Counted from the first letter of the stretch, positions 13,101 through 27,600 are shown. The stretch: 64,000 bases of DNA from Anadara kagoshimensis (GCA_021292105.1 CM037870.1:61468167-61532166), one strand, 5' to 3'. The notes: generated by a model not told the origin, from the letters alone. Program-made: numbers and translations.

Positions 13101-16100
13101 AACCATTTAAAAGTTAGTACCAAGCCCCGCCCATCCCCACCCTCCATCAAGAATGACCCTATGGGACTTTCTTTAGTATCACTCTATTCAACTTTTCATG
13201 TAGAACCAGAAAATATATAGTTTATGGGTGGGGATATTAACCGTTTAAAAGTTAGCACACTGCCCCACCCATCCCCACCCTCCCTGATACCCCAGTGCTT
13301 CAGATTGTCGGTGCGCCCGCGCCAATCCCGCATTATTTTAAAAAATGGCGCATAACATTTTCTTCTAATGGGTCCACGTGGCGCATGGTTTTTCTTAGCC
13401 AAATTGATCGTTAATAATTTCTTCCCAAAACTACATATTAGATTCCATGCGGTTTTCCGATTTGACTTTCTGTTTTCGTTTTCTATCGGAAAATCTCTAG
13501 CATCTTTGTTTATCTCATAATCAGCATGTAGACAGGACTCCCGACAAGCCCCTTCTCTTTGTTCTATGCGTCGGTTATTAACATTAATATTCAAAGGGGG
13601 AGAACTCGTAATAAAACTTTTTATGACCTCGGACGTTGTCGTTCATTTAATATGCTAGCGGCAACCATGGCTATGAGATGCAGACGACTCTATTCACATT
13701 TTTTAACACAACACAAAGCGCAGAGAAGTAGATACATAAAATGAATCATGGAGTTGAAAGAGTTTAAAATATATCGTAAAGGTTAACAAAGTATAAATTA
13801 GCAGATGACAAGATCGCTTTTGGTGCATTATATGAAGATGTCAAGTGCCGACTTTCATTTTCAGTCACGTGGTCGTGGCATAACATTTAATTATGTGGCA
13901 AAACATGACCCACTATAACAAGAAATGACCCTTGTTATTGGACCTGGTGGGCCCTTGTGGCCCACTATCTGTAAAAACAATCTGAAGCACTGATACCCCC
14001 GGGAAAATTTTGCGATACAGACTTGTACATCTCGAGACACTGATCATGAATATATATGGTTTTATAGTACAAAATATAGTATAAATAGCAAAATTGAGCA
14101 TTATTGTTTTTAAGACCCCGCCCCCTGCCCCTCCCCTAATGACCCCTTGGGCATTTTACCTCGGCCTCTGGGGAAGGAGATGGGGATCAACATTCATGTG
14201 AAGTTTAGTTAAGATTGGACTAACGGTCTTCGGGACATTGGTTGGAGAAGTTCATGGCCGGAAGAAGAAGAAGAAGAGGAAGAATAATAAAAATAATAAT
14301 AATAATAATAATAATAACGAGTACTAATGTAATGATAGATGCATCATTACAAATAAGGCGCCCAAACGAATAAAAATCAAACCCTGTATTCAAAACACAT
14401 ATTAGAACTTGTACTTTTGTTGCTTTTTTCCATTTCCATGGCAACGGCTGAAAATTTTAAACCTTTAAATAAGTTCTACACACAATAGAAAAACTGTTGA
14501 GAAATTTTAAACTTGTAATATTCTTTTCATTTTAAGATTTAATTTTATATAGAGAAGTAGTATATGAATCCAATTGGTTGAAATTCAAACAATAGGCAAA
14601 GTTGATTGACATCACCTATACCCAATATCACAAACCATTGTTTTGATGAGCTAATGATGTGTTGATTTTAAATTAATCCAAGCATTTAACCATATAATGT
14701 CATATTGATAACTAAATGCAGCTACTCTATCGAATTGAATAATAAATCATACCCCAGGAATAACTGACCATTAGTGTTGCTTATAAAAAGATTTAGCATG
14801 AGAGCTTTTAGACATGGATCAGTGATTACTTAAGTATCCTTGACAATGAAAATTCATGCTTATTATTTTAATTCTTAAACAAAATGATAGCAACCAGCCC
14901 ATGAAGGAAACTGTAGTTTGAGGGTGGGGATCTCAAAGTTAGTACCTAGACCTACCTGTCTCCACCTTCCTATTGGAATGCCCATATGGGTTTACTTTAG
15001 TATCAATCTATTCAACTTTTCATAAAGAATAAGAAAATATATATGTTAGGGGTGGGGATTTCAACTGATCAAAAGTTAGTACCCAGCCCCGTCTGTCCCT
15101 GCCCTCCTCTGGAAAACGCCTTGGGCATTTCTTCAGTATCACTCTATTCAACTTTTAAAACAGAACCGGAAAATATATAGTTTCAGGATGGGATATCAAC
15201 CATTTAAAAGTTAGTACCAAGCCCCGCCCGTCCCCACCCTTCATCAGGAAAACCCCATGGGATTTTCTTTAGTATCTCTCTATTCAACTTTTCATGTAGA
15301 ACCAGAAAATATATAGTTTATGGGTGGGGATCTCAACCGTTTAAAAGTTAGCACACTGCCCTGCCCATCCCCACCCCTCCCTGATACCGCAGGGAAAATC
15401 TACTGATACAGACTTGTGCATCTTGAGACACTGATCATGAATATATATGGTTTTATAGTACAAAATTAAGTATAAATGGCAAAATTGATCATTATTGTTT
15501 TTAAGACCCCGCCCTCCTGCCCCTCCCCTAATTACCCCATGGGCATTTTACCTCGGCCTCTGGGGAAGGAGATGGGGATCAACCTTCATGTGAAGTTTGG
15601 TTAAGATTGGACCAACGGTCTTCGAGAAATTGGTTGGACAAGTTCATGGCAGGAAGAAGAAGAAGAAGAGGAAGAATAATAATAACGAGTACTAATGTAA
15701 TGATGGATGCATCATTACAAATAAGGCGCCCAAACGAATAAAAATCAAGAATTTTAAACTTGTAATATTGAGATTTAATTTTATATATAGAAGTAGTACA
15801 TGAATCCAATTGGTTGAAATTCAAACAATAGGCAAAGTTGATTGACATCACCTATACCCGATATCACAACCTGTTGTTTTGATGAGCTAATGATGTGTTG
15901 ATTTTAAATTAATCCAAGCATTTACCCATGTCATATCATATTGACAACTAAATGCAGCTACTCTATCGAATTGAATGAATCATGCCCCAGGGATAACTGA
16001 CCATTAGTGTTGCTTATAAAAACAGATTTAGCTTGAGAGCTTTTGGACATGGATCAGTGATTACTTAAGTATCCTAAACAATGAAAATTCATGCTTATTG

Positions 16101-18640
16101 TTTTAATTCTTAAACAAAATGATAGCAACCATCCCATGAAGAAAACTATAGTTTGAGGGTGGGGATCTCAAAGTTAGTACCTAGACCTACCTGTCTCCAC
16201 CCTCCTATTGAATGACCATATGGGTTTACTTAAGTATCAATCTATTCAACTTTTCATAAAGAATGAAAATATATATGTTAGGGGTGGGGATCTCAACTGA
16301 TCAAAAGTTAGTACCCAGCCCCGCCTGTCCCTGTCCTCCTCTGGAAAACGCCATGGGCATTTCTTCAGTATCACTCTATTCAACTTTTAAAACAGAACCG
16401 GAAAATATATAGTTTCAGGGTGGGATATCAACCATTTAAAAGTTAGTACCAAGCCCCGCCCGTCCCCACCCTCCATCAGGAATGACCCCGTTGGATTTTC
16501 TTTAGTATCACTCTATTCAACTTTTTATGTAGAATCAGAAAATATATAGTTTCAGGGTGGGATATCAACCATTTAAAAGTTAGTACCAAGCCCCGCCCGT
16601 CCCCACCCTCCATCAGGAATGACCCCGTTGGATTTTCTTTAGTATCACTCTATTCAACTTTTTATGTAGAACCAGAAAATATATAGTTTATGGGTGGGGA
16701 TCTCAACCGTTTAAAAGTTAGCACACTGCCACGCCCATCCCCACCCCTCCCTGATACCACAGGGAAAATCTACTGATACAGACTTGTGCATCTTGAGACA
16801 CTGATCATGAATATATATGGTTTTATAGTACAAAATTAAGTATAAATGGCAAAAATGATCATTATTGTTTTTAAGACCCCCCCCTCCTGCCCTCCCCTAA
16901 TGACCCCATGGGCATTTTACCTCGGCCTCTGGGGAAGGAGATGGGGATCAACCTTCATGTGAAGTTTGGTTAAGATTGGACCAACGGTCTTCGAGAAATT
17001 GGTTGGACAAGTTCATGGCCGGAAGAAGAAGAAGAAGAGGAAGAATAATAATAATAATAACGAGTATTAATGTAATGATGGATGCACCATTACAAATAAG
17101 GCGCCCAAACGAATAAAAATCAAACCCTCTACTTAGAACTCATATTAGGAGGACTTGTACTTTTGCCGCTTTTTTCCATGTCCATGGCAACGGCTGCCAT
17201 TTTGAAAATTTTAAACCTTTAATTACGATCTACATCACTAAAAAATCTGCAGGGAAACCAAATTACTTTTTGCCATTTTTAAAAGGACAACAAAAATATG
17301 ATCACTTTGCATAATTACAAAATATATCATTTTTTCATTTACATGGTATTACATTATTGTAAACATGTACTTAGTGAACTTTTTTTTATCAAATACCAGG
17401 TTTCCAAACTTAAAAATCCCTAATCAAATAGTAACACTTATTTTAATCTCAACATGGATTATTAGAAATTTTAAACTTGTATTATTCTTTTCATTTTAAG
17501 ATTTGATTTTATATATAGAAGTAGTACATGAATTCAATTGGTTGAAATTCAAACAATAGGCAAAGTTGATTGACATCGCCTATACCCATTATCACAACCT
17601 GTTGTTTTGATGAGCTAATGATGTGTTGATTTTAAATTAATCCAAGCATTTACCCATATAATGTCATATTGATAACTAAATGCAGCTACTCTATCAAATT
17701 GAATCATAAATCATGCCCCAGGGATAACTGACCATTGGTGCTGCTTATAAAAAAGATTTAGCTTGAGAGTTTTTCGACATGGATCAGTGATTACTTAAGT
17801 ATCCTTTACAATGAAAATTCAAGCTTATGGTTTTAATTCTAAAATGATAGCAGCCATCCCATGAAGAAAACTATAGTTTGAGGGTGGGGATCTCAAAGTT
17901 AGTACCTAGACCTACCTGTCCCCACCCTCCTATTGAATAACCATATGGGTTTACTTAAGTATCAATCTATTCAACTTTTCATAAAGAATAAGAGAATATA
18001 TATGTTAGGGGTGGGGATCTCAACTGTTCAAAAGTTAGTACCCAGCCCCGCCTGTCCCCGTCCTCCTCTGGAAAACGCCATGGGCATTTCTTCAGTATCA
18101 CTCTATTCAACTTTTAAAACAGAACTGGAAAATATATAGTTTCAGGATGGGGATATCAACCATTTTAAAGTTAGTACCAAGCCCCGCCCATCCCCACCCT
18201 CCATCAGGAATGACCCCATAGGACTTTCTTTAGTATCACTCAATTCAACTTTTCATGCAGAACCAGAAAATATATAGTTTATGGGTGGGGATCTTAACCG
18301 TTTAAAAGTTAGCACACTGCCCCGCCCATCCCCACCCTCCCTGATACCCCCGGGAAAATCTTGTGATACAGACTTGTACATCTTGAGACACTGATCATGA
18401 ATATATATGGTTTTATAGTACAAAATATAGTATAAATAGCAAAATTGAGCATTATTGTTTTTAACACCCCGCCCTCCTGCCCCTCCCCTAATGACCCCAT
18501 GGGCATTTTACCTCGGCCTCTGGGGAAGGAGATGGGGATCAACCTTCCTGTGAAGTTTGGTTAAGATTGGACCAACGGTCTTCGAGAAATTGGTTGGACA
18601 AGTTCATGGCCGGAAGAAGAAGAAGAGGAAGAATAATAAA

Positions 18641-18675
<35 letters not shown>

Positions 18676-21600
18676 GAAACGGTGCAAAAACAATAAGTCG
18701 CCAAACTGCGTTTGGGCGCCTTAATAATAATAATAATAAGAAACGGTGCAAAAACAATAAGTCGCCAAACTTTGTTTGGGCGCCTTAATAATAATAACGA
18801 GTACTAATGTAATGATGGATGCATCATTACAAATAAGGCGCCCAAACGGATAAAGTCAAACCCTGTATTCAGAACTCATGTTAGGAGGACTTTTGTTGCT
18901 TTTTCTATGACCATGACAACGACCGCCATTTTGAAAATTTTAAACCTTTAAATAAAATCTACATACAATAGAAAAACTGCATAGAAACCCAATGAATTTT
19001 TGCCATTGTTAAAAATGATGTCTGAAAATAATTTACAAAATGTTTCATTTATTCATTTACATGGTATTACATTATTGTAAACATGTATTTTGTTAACCCT
19101 TTTTAATTAAATACCAGGTTTCCAAACTACACAGTTTAATCCCTGCATGCATTATTAGAAATTTAAAACTTTTATAATTTTACAATAATTTTATATATGT
19201 ATATTCATTGGTCAATTACAAATATTCAAATGTGGTTAATACTATGAAGGTGGAGCAAATTACTTGAGTGATAGATGATAGCCTTAAATTCAAACAATAG
19301 GCAAAGTTGATTGACATCACCTATACCCAATATCACAACCTGTTGTTTTGGTGAGCTAATGATGTGTTGTTTTAAATTAATCCAAGCATTTACCAAAATA
19401 ATGTCATATTGATAACTAAATACAGCTACTCTATCGAATTGAATAATAAATCATGCCCCAGGGATAAATGACCATTAGAGTTGCTTATAAAAAAGATTTA
19501 GCTTGAGAGTTTTTCGACATGGATCAGTGATTACTTAAGTATCCTTTACAATGAAAATTCAAGCTTATGGTTTTAATTCTAAAATGATAGCAGCCATCCC
19601 ATGAAGAAAACTATAGTTTGAGGGTGGGGATCTCAAAGTTAGTACCTAGACCTACCTGTCCCCACCCTCCTATTGAATGACCATATGGGTTTACTTAAGT
19701 ATCAATCTATTCAACTTTTCATAAAGAATAAGAAAATATATATGTTAGGGGGGGATCTCAACTGTTCAAAAGTTAGTACCCAGCCCCGCCTGTCCCCACC
19801 CTCCTCTGGAATAACGTCATTGGAGTTTCTGCAGTATCACTTTATTCAACTTTTAAAATTGAACTAGAAAATATATAGTTTCAGGGGTGGGAATATCAAC
19901 CATTTAAAAGTTAGTACCAAGCCCCGCCCGTCTCCACCCTCCATCAGGAATGACCCCATGGGATTTTCTTTAGTATCACTCTATTCAACTTTTCATGTAG
20001 AACCAGAAAATATATAGTTTATGGGTGGGGATCTCAACCGTTTAAAAGTTAGCACACTGCCCCGCCCACTCTTACCCCTCCCTGATACCCCCGGGAAAAT
20101 CTTGTGATACAGACTTGTACATCTTGAGACACTGATCATGAATATATATGGTTTTATAGTACAAAATAAAGTATAAATGGCAAAATTGATCATTATTGTT
20201 TTTAAGACCCCGCCCTTCTGCCCTGCTCCTAATAACCCCATGGGCATTTTGGCTCGGCCTCTGGGAAAGGAGATGGGTATCAACCTTCATGTGAAGTTTG
20301 GTTAAGATTGGACCAACGGTCTTTGAGAAATTGGTTGGACAAGTTCATGGCCGGAAGAAGAAGAAGAGGAAGAATAATAATAATAATAATAATAATAAGA
20401 AACGGTGCAAAAACAATAAGTCGCCAAACTTTGTTTGGGCGCCTTAATAATAATAAGAAACGGTGCAAAAACAATAAGTCGCCAAACTTTGTTTGGGCGC
20501 CTTAATAATAATAAGAAGAAACGGTGCAAAAACAATAAGTCGCCAAACTTTGTTTGGGCGCCTTAATAATAATAATAAGAAACGGTGCAAAAACAATAAG
20601 TCGCCAAACTTTGTTTGGGCGCCTTAATAACGAGTATGAATGTAATGATGGATGCATCATTACAAATAAGGCGCCCAAACGAATAAAAGTCAAACCCTGT
20701 ATTCAGAACTCATGTTAGGAGGACTTTTGTTGCTTTTTCTATGACCATGACAATGACCGCCATTTTGAAAATTTTAAACCTTTAAATAAGATCTACATAC
20801 AATAGAAAAACTGTATAGAAACCCAATGAATTTTTGCCATTGTTAAAAATGATGTCTTAAAATAATTTACAAAATGTATCACTTATTCATTTACATGGTA
20901 TTACATTATTGTAAACATGTATTTTGCTAACCCTTTTTAATCAAATACCAGGTTTCCAAACTACATATTTTAATCCCTGCATGCATTATTAGAAATTTAA
21001 AACTTTTATAATTTTACAATAACTTTATATATGTATATTCATTGGTCAATGACAAATATTCAAATGTGGTTAATACTATGAAGGTGGAGCAAATTACTTG
21101 AGTGATAGATGATAGCCTGAAATTCAAACAATAGGCAAAGTTGATTGACATCACCTATACCCAATATCCAAACCTGTTGTTTTGATGAGCTAATGATGTG
21201 TTGATTTTAAATTAATCCAAGCATTTACCAATGTAATGTCATATTGATAACTAAATACAGCTACTCTATCGAATTGAATAATAAATCATGCCCCAGGGAT
21301 AACTGACCATTAGTGTTCCTTATAAAAAAGATTTAGCTTGAGAGCTTTTGGACATGGATCAGTGATTACTTAAGTATCCTTGACAATGAAAATTCCTGCT
21401 TATGTTTTAATTCTTAAACAAAATAATAGCAACCATCCCATGAAGAAACTATAGTTTGAGGGTGGGGATCTCAAAGTTAGTACCTAGACCTACCTGTCCC
21501 CACCCTCCTATTGAATAACCATATGGGTTTACTTAAGTATCAATCTATTCAACTTTTCATAAAGAATAGGAAAATATATGTTAGGGGTGGGGATCTCAAC

Positions 21601-24600
21601 TGTTCAAAAGTTAGTACCCAGCCCCGCCTGTCCCTCCTCCTCTGGAAAACGCATGGTATTTCTTCAGTATCACTCTATTCAACTTTTAAAACAGAACTGG
21701 AAAATATATAGTTTCAGGATGGGGATATCAACCATTTTAAAGTTAGTACCAAGCCCGCCCATCCCCACCCTCCATCAGGAATGACCCATAGATTTCTTTA
21801 GTATCACTCAATTCAACTTTTCATGCAGAACCAGAAAATATATAGTTTATGGGTGGGGATCTTAACCGTTTAAAAGTTAGCACACTGCCCCGCCCACCCC
21901 CACCCTCCCTGATACCCCGGGAAAATCTTGTGATACAGACTTGTATATCTCGAAACACTGATCATGAATATATATATGGTTTTATAGTACAAAATAATGT
22001 ATAAATGGCAAAATTGATCATTATTGTTTTTAAGACCCCGCCCTTCTGCCCTGCCCCTAATGACCCCATGGGGCCTCTGGGAAAGGAGATGGGTATCAAC
22101 CTTCATGTGAAGTTTGGTTAAGATTGGACCAACGGTCTTCGAGAAATTGGTTGGACAAGTTCATGGCCGGAAGAAGAAGAAGAGGAAGAATAATAATGAG
22201 TACTAATGTAATGATGGATGCATCATTACAAATAAGGCGCCCAAACAAATAAAAATCAAACCCTGTATTCAAAACACATATTAGGACTTGTACTTTTGTT
22301 GCTTTTTTCCATTTCCATGGCAACGGCTGAAAATTTTAAACCTTTAAATAAGTTCTACACACAATAGAAAAACTGTTGAGAAATTTTAAACTTGTAATAT
22401 TCTTTTCATTTTAAGATTTGATTTTATATAGAGAAGTAGTACATGAATCCAATTGGTTGAAATTCAAACAATAGGCAAAGTTGATTGACATCACCTATAC
22501 CCAATATCACAAACCATTGTTTTGATGAGCTAATGATGTGTTGATTTTAAATTAATCCAAGCATTTACCCATATAATGTCATACTGATAACTAAATGCAG
22601 CTACTCTATCGAATTGAATAATAAATCATGCCCCAGGGATAACTGACCATTAGTGTTGCTTATAAAAAGGTTTAGCTTGAGAGCTTTTAGACATGGATCA
22701 GTGATTACTTAAGTATCCTTTACAATGAAAATTCATGCTTATTGTTTTAATTCTTAAACAAAATGATAGCAACCAGCCCATGAAGAAAACTGTAGTTTGA
22801 GGGTGGGAATCTCAAAGTTAGTACCTAGACCTACCTGTCTCCACCCTCCTATTGGAATGCCCATATGGCTTTACTTTAGTATCAATCTATTCAACTTTTC
22901 ATAAAGAATAAGAAAATATATATGTTAGGGGTAGGGATCTCAACTGATCAAAAGTTAGTACCCAGCCCCGCCTGTCCCTGCCCTCCTCTGGAAAACGCCA
23001 TGGGCATTTCTTCAGTATCACTCTATTCAACTTTTACAACAGAACCGGAAAATATATAGTTTCAGGGTGGTATATCAACCATTTAAAAGTTAGAACCAAG
23101 CCCCGCCCGTCCCCAACCTCCATCAGGAATGACCCCATGGGATTTTCTTTAGCATCACTCTATTCAACTTTTTATGTAGAACCTGAAAATATATAGTTTA
23201 TGGGTGGGGATCTCAACCGTTTAAAAGGAAAATAAGCAAACAAACTCAGGTTAACGGTATGCACATTTCCTATCTATGTTGATACTTGATACTATGCACC
23301 AAGTTTCATGAAATAGTGCTTCATAGTTTTGGAGAATTAGCGCAGACAAGAATTTCAGATGGATGGTAGAACGGAAACTCGAATTACTGTAACTTCGGGT
23401 TTGTTGTTCTTCTAAAATGCCTTAAAATTCGAGTCAGATTATCAAAATATTTTAATGTTGGCTAGTTAAGTCGCATCACATTTTAAAATGTTAAAATTTA
23501 GGAGAAAAGTTGTGACGTATCTATAGAAATATACGGAACTTGGACCTAGTCGTAACAGGAAATCTGTATGTGCATCTGTGATTAGCATAAAATATCTCTG
23601 CACAAAGCAAAATGTTGGCACTATGGGGATTTTAAATGTTGAAAAACCAGGCATATGGTGGACTCTGTTGAACATATGATGTAAAACATCGCCAAGGACA
23701 TCACTTCCAGTGTAAACAGTGTCATTTTCGTTATGTAAGATCCCCATAGCGCCAACATTTTCCTTTCTACAGAAATAGTTTATGACAATCACAGATGCGC
23801 AACAGATTTTCAGTTACAACAAGACACAAGTAAATGAATAATATCAATTTTCATTTAGATTTATTTGATTTTCTATGGAAAAAATGCATAACTCACTGTC
23901 ACAAAAAGACTGGCTCTGACAGTAAGTATAAATTGCGCCATCAAAGAACACAAAGTGCATGTTAAATGAATGAATTATGGCTGGGTGAGACAGGTTTTGT
24001 AGTAATGCTTTATAACTTTGAAATAGTTAAATAAAATCCATTTAAAGATAAAAAATGATTTACATACTTTATCACATACCCATTTAATCTTACTATAGCA
24101 ATACACTGTTTTTTCCAGCTATGTGATATGGAAGTCTGTATCACACGCGTGTGTGATACAACATTCCGTATCACCATAGTAGCCGGAACTCCTTTTCGGG
24201 GAATTCCCTTTTCCGACAACAATAATATGACGTCATTATGTAATACGTAATGACAAAAATAATATGACGTCAATATGTGATACATACGTCATGTTAAGTT
24301 GGGAGAATTTAATCGAGTTGGGAGAATCGTGGACGATGTTAAATAATTTTGTAAAATCAATGTTTGTTTTTCCAGTGTTTACGATGGTATTAGTAAAATG
24401 TTAACCAATGATGCGTAAACGAAGAGTTATCTGTTTTTTTTAATTACTTCTTTAGCAGTTTTTCCAGTCAGATATCAGATTTTTCGAATCAGATCAAAAA
24501 TCAATATGAAATACTGAGTTGATTGTGAATTCTTTGACAGATTAAGCCAAAGAAAGCTTTTCATTTAGTTTGGTAGGGTATGTGATAAATACAAAACCAC

Positions 24601-27600
24601 ACATAAGTGGTTTTCTGACGTAGCTTGATCGCACTCGTTTATTGTGCGAACGCATACATTACACTCGTGCGCAGAGCGCACTCGTGTAATGTATCCGTCC
24701 GCAAAATAAACTCGTGCGATCAGCTACGTCAGAAAACCACATATGAGTGGTTTTGCGTATTTATCTCACCACTATCCCTCATTTTAAATTGAAAGAATGT
24801 CTTAAAGAAATTATTCACTTGTACATGTCATTCCTTTACAAAACAGCAAGCCAAGAAACAAATATCTGGTGATGAACAGGGATTCTGGTTATTTTGTCAA
24901 GTATCATATGGATTCCATACAAAAATATACTGAAGATACCAACAACAAAATGTTGGAGTTTCTGATAGATAACATATTTGTTGTGTTTAGTAATATAGTT
25001 TTTTCAACAAACAATCAGTTTCCAATGGGTACAAACTGTGCATTATTGCTTGCTGATTTGTTTCTTTATTCTTATGAAGCAGAATTTATGAAGAACCTTG
25101 CTGAAAGTCATCTATCCTATTGAGCTTGAAATAAAAGACAAGACTGATTCCTTAAGTTCTGCTTCATATTTAGACTTATACCTGAATTATGACGACCACG
25201 AAAGGCTACATTTGAAACTTTATGACAAACATGATTAATTTTTCTATTGTCAACTTTCTTTTCTATGCAACAGTATACCTGCTTCTCCTACTTATGGTGT
25301 ATTTGTTTCCCAATTAATATGCTATGGTAGAGCTTGTTCCCACTACAAAGACTTTGTACAGCGAAGCAGGCTGCTTGCAAATAAATTGAGGGATATTGCA
25401 AGCCTAGGCTTATCAAGGCCCTCTAAAAGTTTTATGGCCATCATCACAGTATTCTATGTTTCCATTCCTGGTAGCCAAAATCGCCATTGGCTACTAATTT
25501 CTGAGGAATTCTTTCAAAAAGTAACCTATTTTAGCAAATTTGTGGGAAAATACTTTAAAAAGGACTATATTTCCACAAATTTTGGAAATTTGGCTACTAA
25601 TTATTTCAAAATTGTGGAAACCTAGGTATTGTTGATAAGTTTGATGTCTCTGTATCCAGGATTGCCCTGGATATATTTGACATCCCATAGTTCCATGTTC
25701 CTTTCACACAATTTTGATAACATACGTGACAGGTGTAGCTAGATAAACAGGAGGTGCTTAAACCCTTCCGGAACACCGGGCCTCACTTCCCTGGTGAAAG
25801 TTCACGTATCTAACCTAACTTGTCAGTTCCAAAGTTTTTACTTTGCTTCTGGATTGTGATTCAGACATGGATTAGTATGTTTGTTTTTTATTGTATTTTA
25901 TTTAACCCTCTTGCTGCCAAATTAAAGTTCATAATGCGAAATGATATGACGTCAATAATAGAATATGATGTCAGACACGTTTGTAGTCATATGACGTCAT
26001 TAGTTAATTGTAGATTTCAATTTCAATAGTCAACATTTTGCATTTTTTTACAAAAAAATTATAAGTATATCTTCGTCTTTTATCTAAGAGTTGTCAATTC
26101 CGTTGAAAGGACATATGTGTCCATATGGCAGGCTGCCGGTAGAGGACATATGTGTCCGTGTGGCAGCAAGAGGGTTAAATTAAAAAGAAATAGGTGTTAA
26201 TCTTGTTCATTTTCTTCAATTGTTTTCTTGGGTACAAATAGTCTTGGTATGGGTACCAATTAACCTTGGTACGAGTTGTCTTGATACCATTTTTTTTACA
26301 TGTATATATGTCATAACAAACTTTAGATTTTGGAATGACCATGACGACAAGAATTTTTCTCTGCAAAGAAACATAATGGGGTTCGCCGCCGTACCACGTG
26401 ATCAATACCTCTTAACTTTAGTGCGGAACATTTTGGAAAACGCCACCGTCACAAATTCCCGGAATAACACTGTTTTTACAGGAAAACGTCATGTTGTGCG
26501 ATTCCATGTCCATGTCCATTGGAAACAAGCGTTTCACAGACACGTTAGAAGGTCACATGGTACAGTGGCAAACTCCATTTCTGGTCTTTGCTGATCAATG
26601 ATATTTTCCATACAAAAATTGTCCCTGTACACAAGTTTCAACGATTCGGGAAGGACATACGTATTATGATTATTGATTAACCAAATTATTATAGCGATGT
26701 GGAGTAATGTAAGAAACCACTTATGATATCTGAATTCCGATCATGTCAAATCTACTGTTTAATTCATGTCCGGCAGAGCACATGTTTTTCAAGCTTTTAG
26801 ATATGAAAATCAATAAATTTTCTATTATGTCATATACCGTTATGAAGTATGCATTTTGTCGTAATAAATGAGCACCAGGGTACATACCATGTCATTCAGA
26901 AAATAAAACGCAAAACTTTTTAAAATCCTTGCGGGGATCTAAACTATGCATTGGAGCCATACAGACGACAGGAAGTATAAAACATATGGCTCAGAAGTAT
27001 TGAACTGCGCATGTATGACGACTCCATTTTTTCACACCGGTAGGATCGTCTGACTAAAGGGAGACTACCCAAAGAAAAACAGTAGCTGTAAACAACCAAA
27101 TTGTAGGAGTTGTTTCCCCTTGCTACGGTATCGTACCCACGATGAATAGGCAAATCCAGAATAAACTTGAAATTGCCGGATGATGGCAACTTCCGTTCGT
27201 CTGTTCCAAAAGTAAACAATGACAAATTCTCCGCAAGGATTTTAACCCTCTGGCTGCCACGATACCATATATGTCCTCCCCCAGCCCGCTGCCAAGAGGA
27301 CATATATGTCCTTTTTTCTATGATTCCAACCACAATACTTTAAACCCTATTTCTTATTAACCCACTTTATATCTTATTTTCATAATAACAAAGTAAGATG
27401 GAAATTAACTGACATAACGGTTGCATGACGTCATCACAAAAATTATGACGTAAATAAAGCGTAATTATGACGTAATCAAATGCTGCTGTCGTACATCATT
27501 GCTACTGTAGAAAATGCAGTCGTAAATGCCATGACCAGTGACTGAACAGCCATTCGTGCTGTTATGTTTTCCTTAAAACTAACGAACCGATCTCATTTGA

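Larger units (their letters stand above)
9403..23226. repeat. Nested tandem array, 9 units of 1.4-1.8 kb
   Basis: Units start at the anchor 'cgagta(c/t)taatgtaat' (or a close variant) at 9403, 10762, 12200, 14318, 15686, 17061, 18798, 20631 and 22197. Most are 1.36-1.44 kb. Units 6-8 are longer (1.57-1.83 kb) because they carry extra sequence near the 5' end, such as 'gaccgccattttgaaaattt'. Unit 3 is 2.1 kb because of a 700-bp insertion. Unit 9 is cut at about 23226. Each unit contains about four ~130-138-bp GC-rich subunits with 'gggtggggatctcaac', 'aaaagttagtacc' and 'gccccgcc..tccccaccct'. Units end in GAA and AAT microsatellites. No conserved protein was seen; the many short frames are repeated translations of the same DNA. 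Confidence 0.93.

Noticed and set aside
13196..13594. 132-codon minus-strand frame
   Set aside because: It bridges the array and the 700-bp hAT-like insertion, so it is chimeric and has no motif.
10484..22323. Many similar 60-96-codon frames with Ile or Tyr runs
   Set aside because: All are translations of the tandem array, and the Ile/Tyr/Ser runs come from AAT/ATT microsatellites; frames are not conserved between units.
23466..23792. 108-codon minus-strand frame
   Set aside because: It spans the fold-back arms, so part of it is forced by the inverted repeat; no family motif or splice context.
24138..24159. Apparent perfect palindrome around ACGCGT
   Set aside because: Only the central 12 bp (cacacgcgtgtg) is perfect; the rest is imperfect and no element boundary was found.
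26220..26594. 124-codon plus-strand frame
   Set aside because: It runs through a MITE whose relative at 45358-45552 has no matching frame; no known motif.
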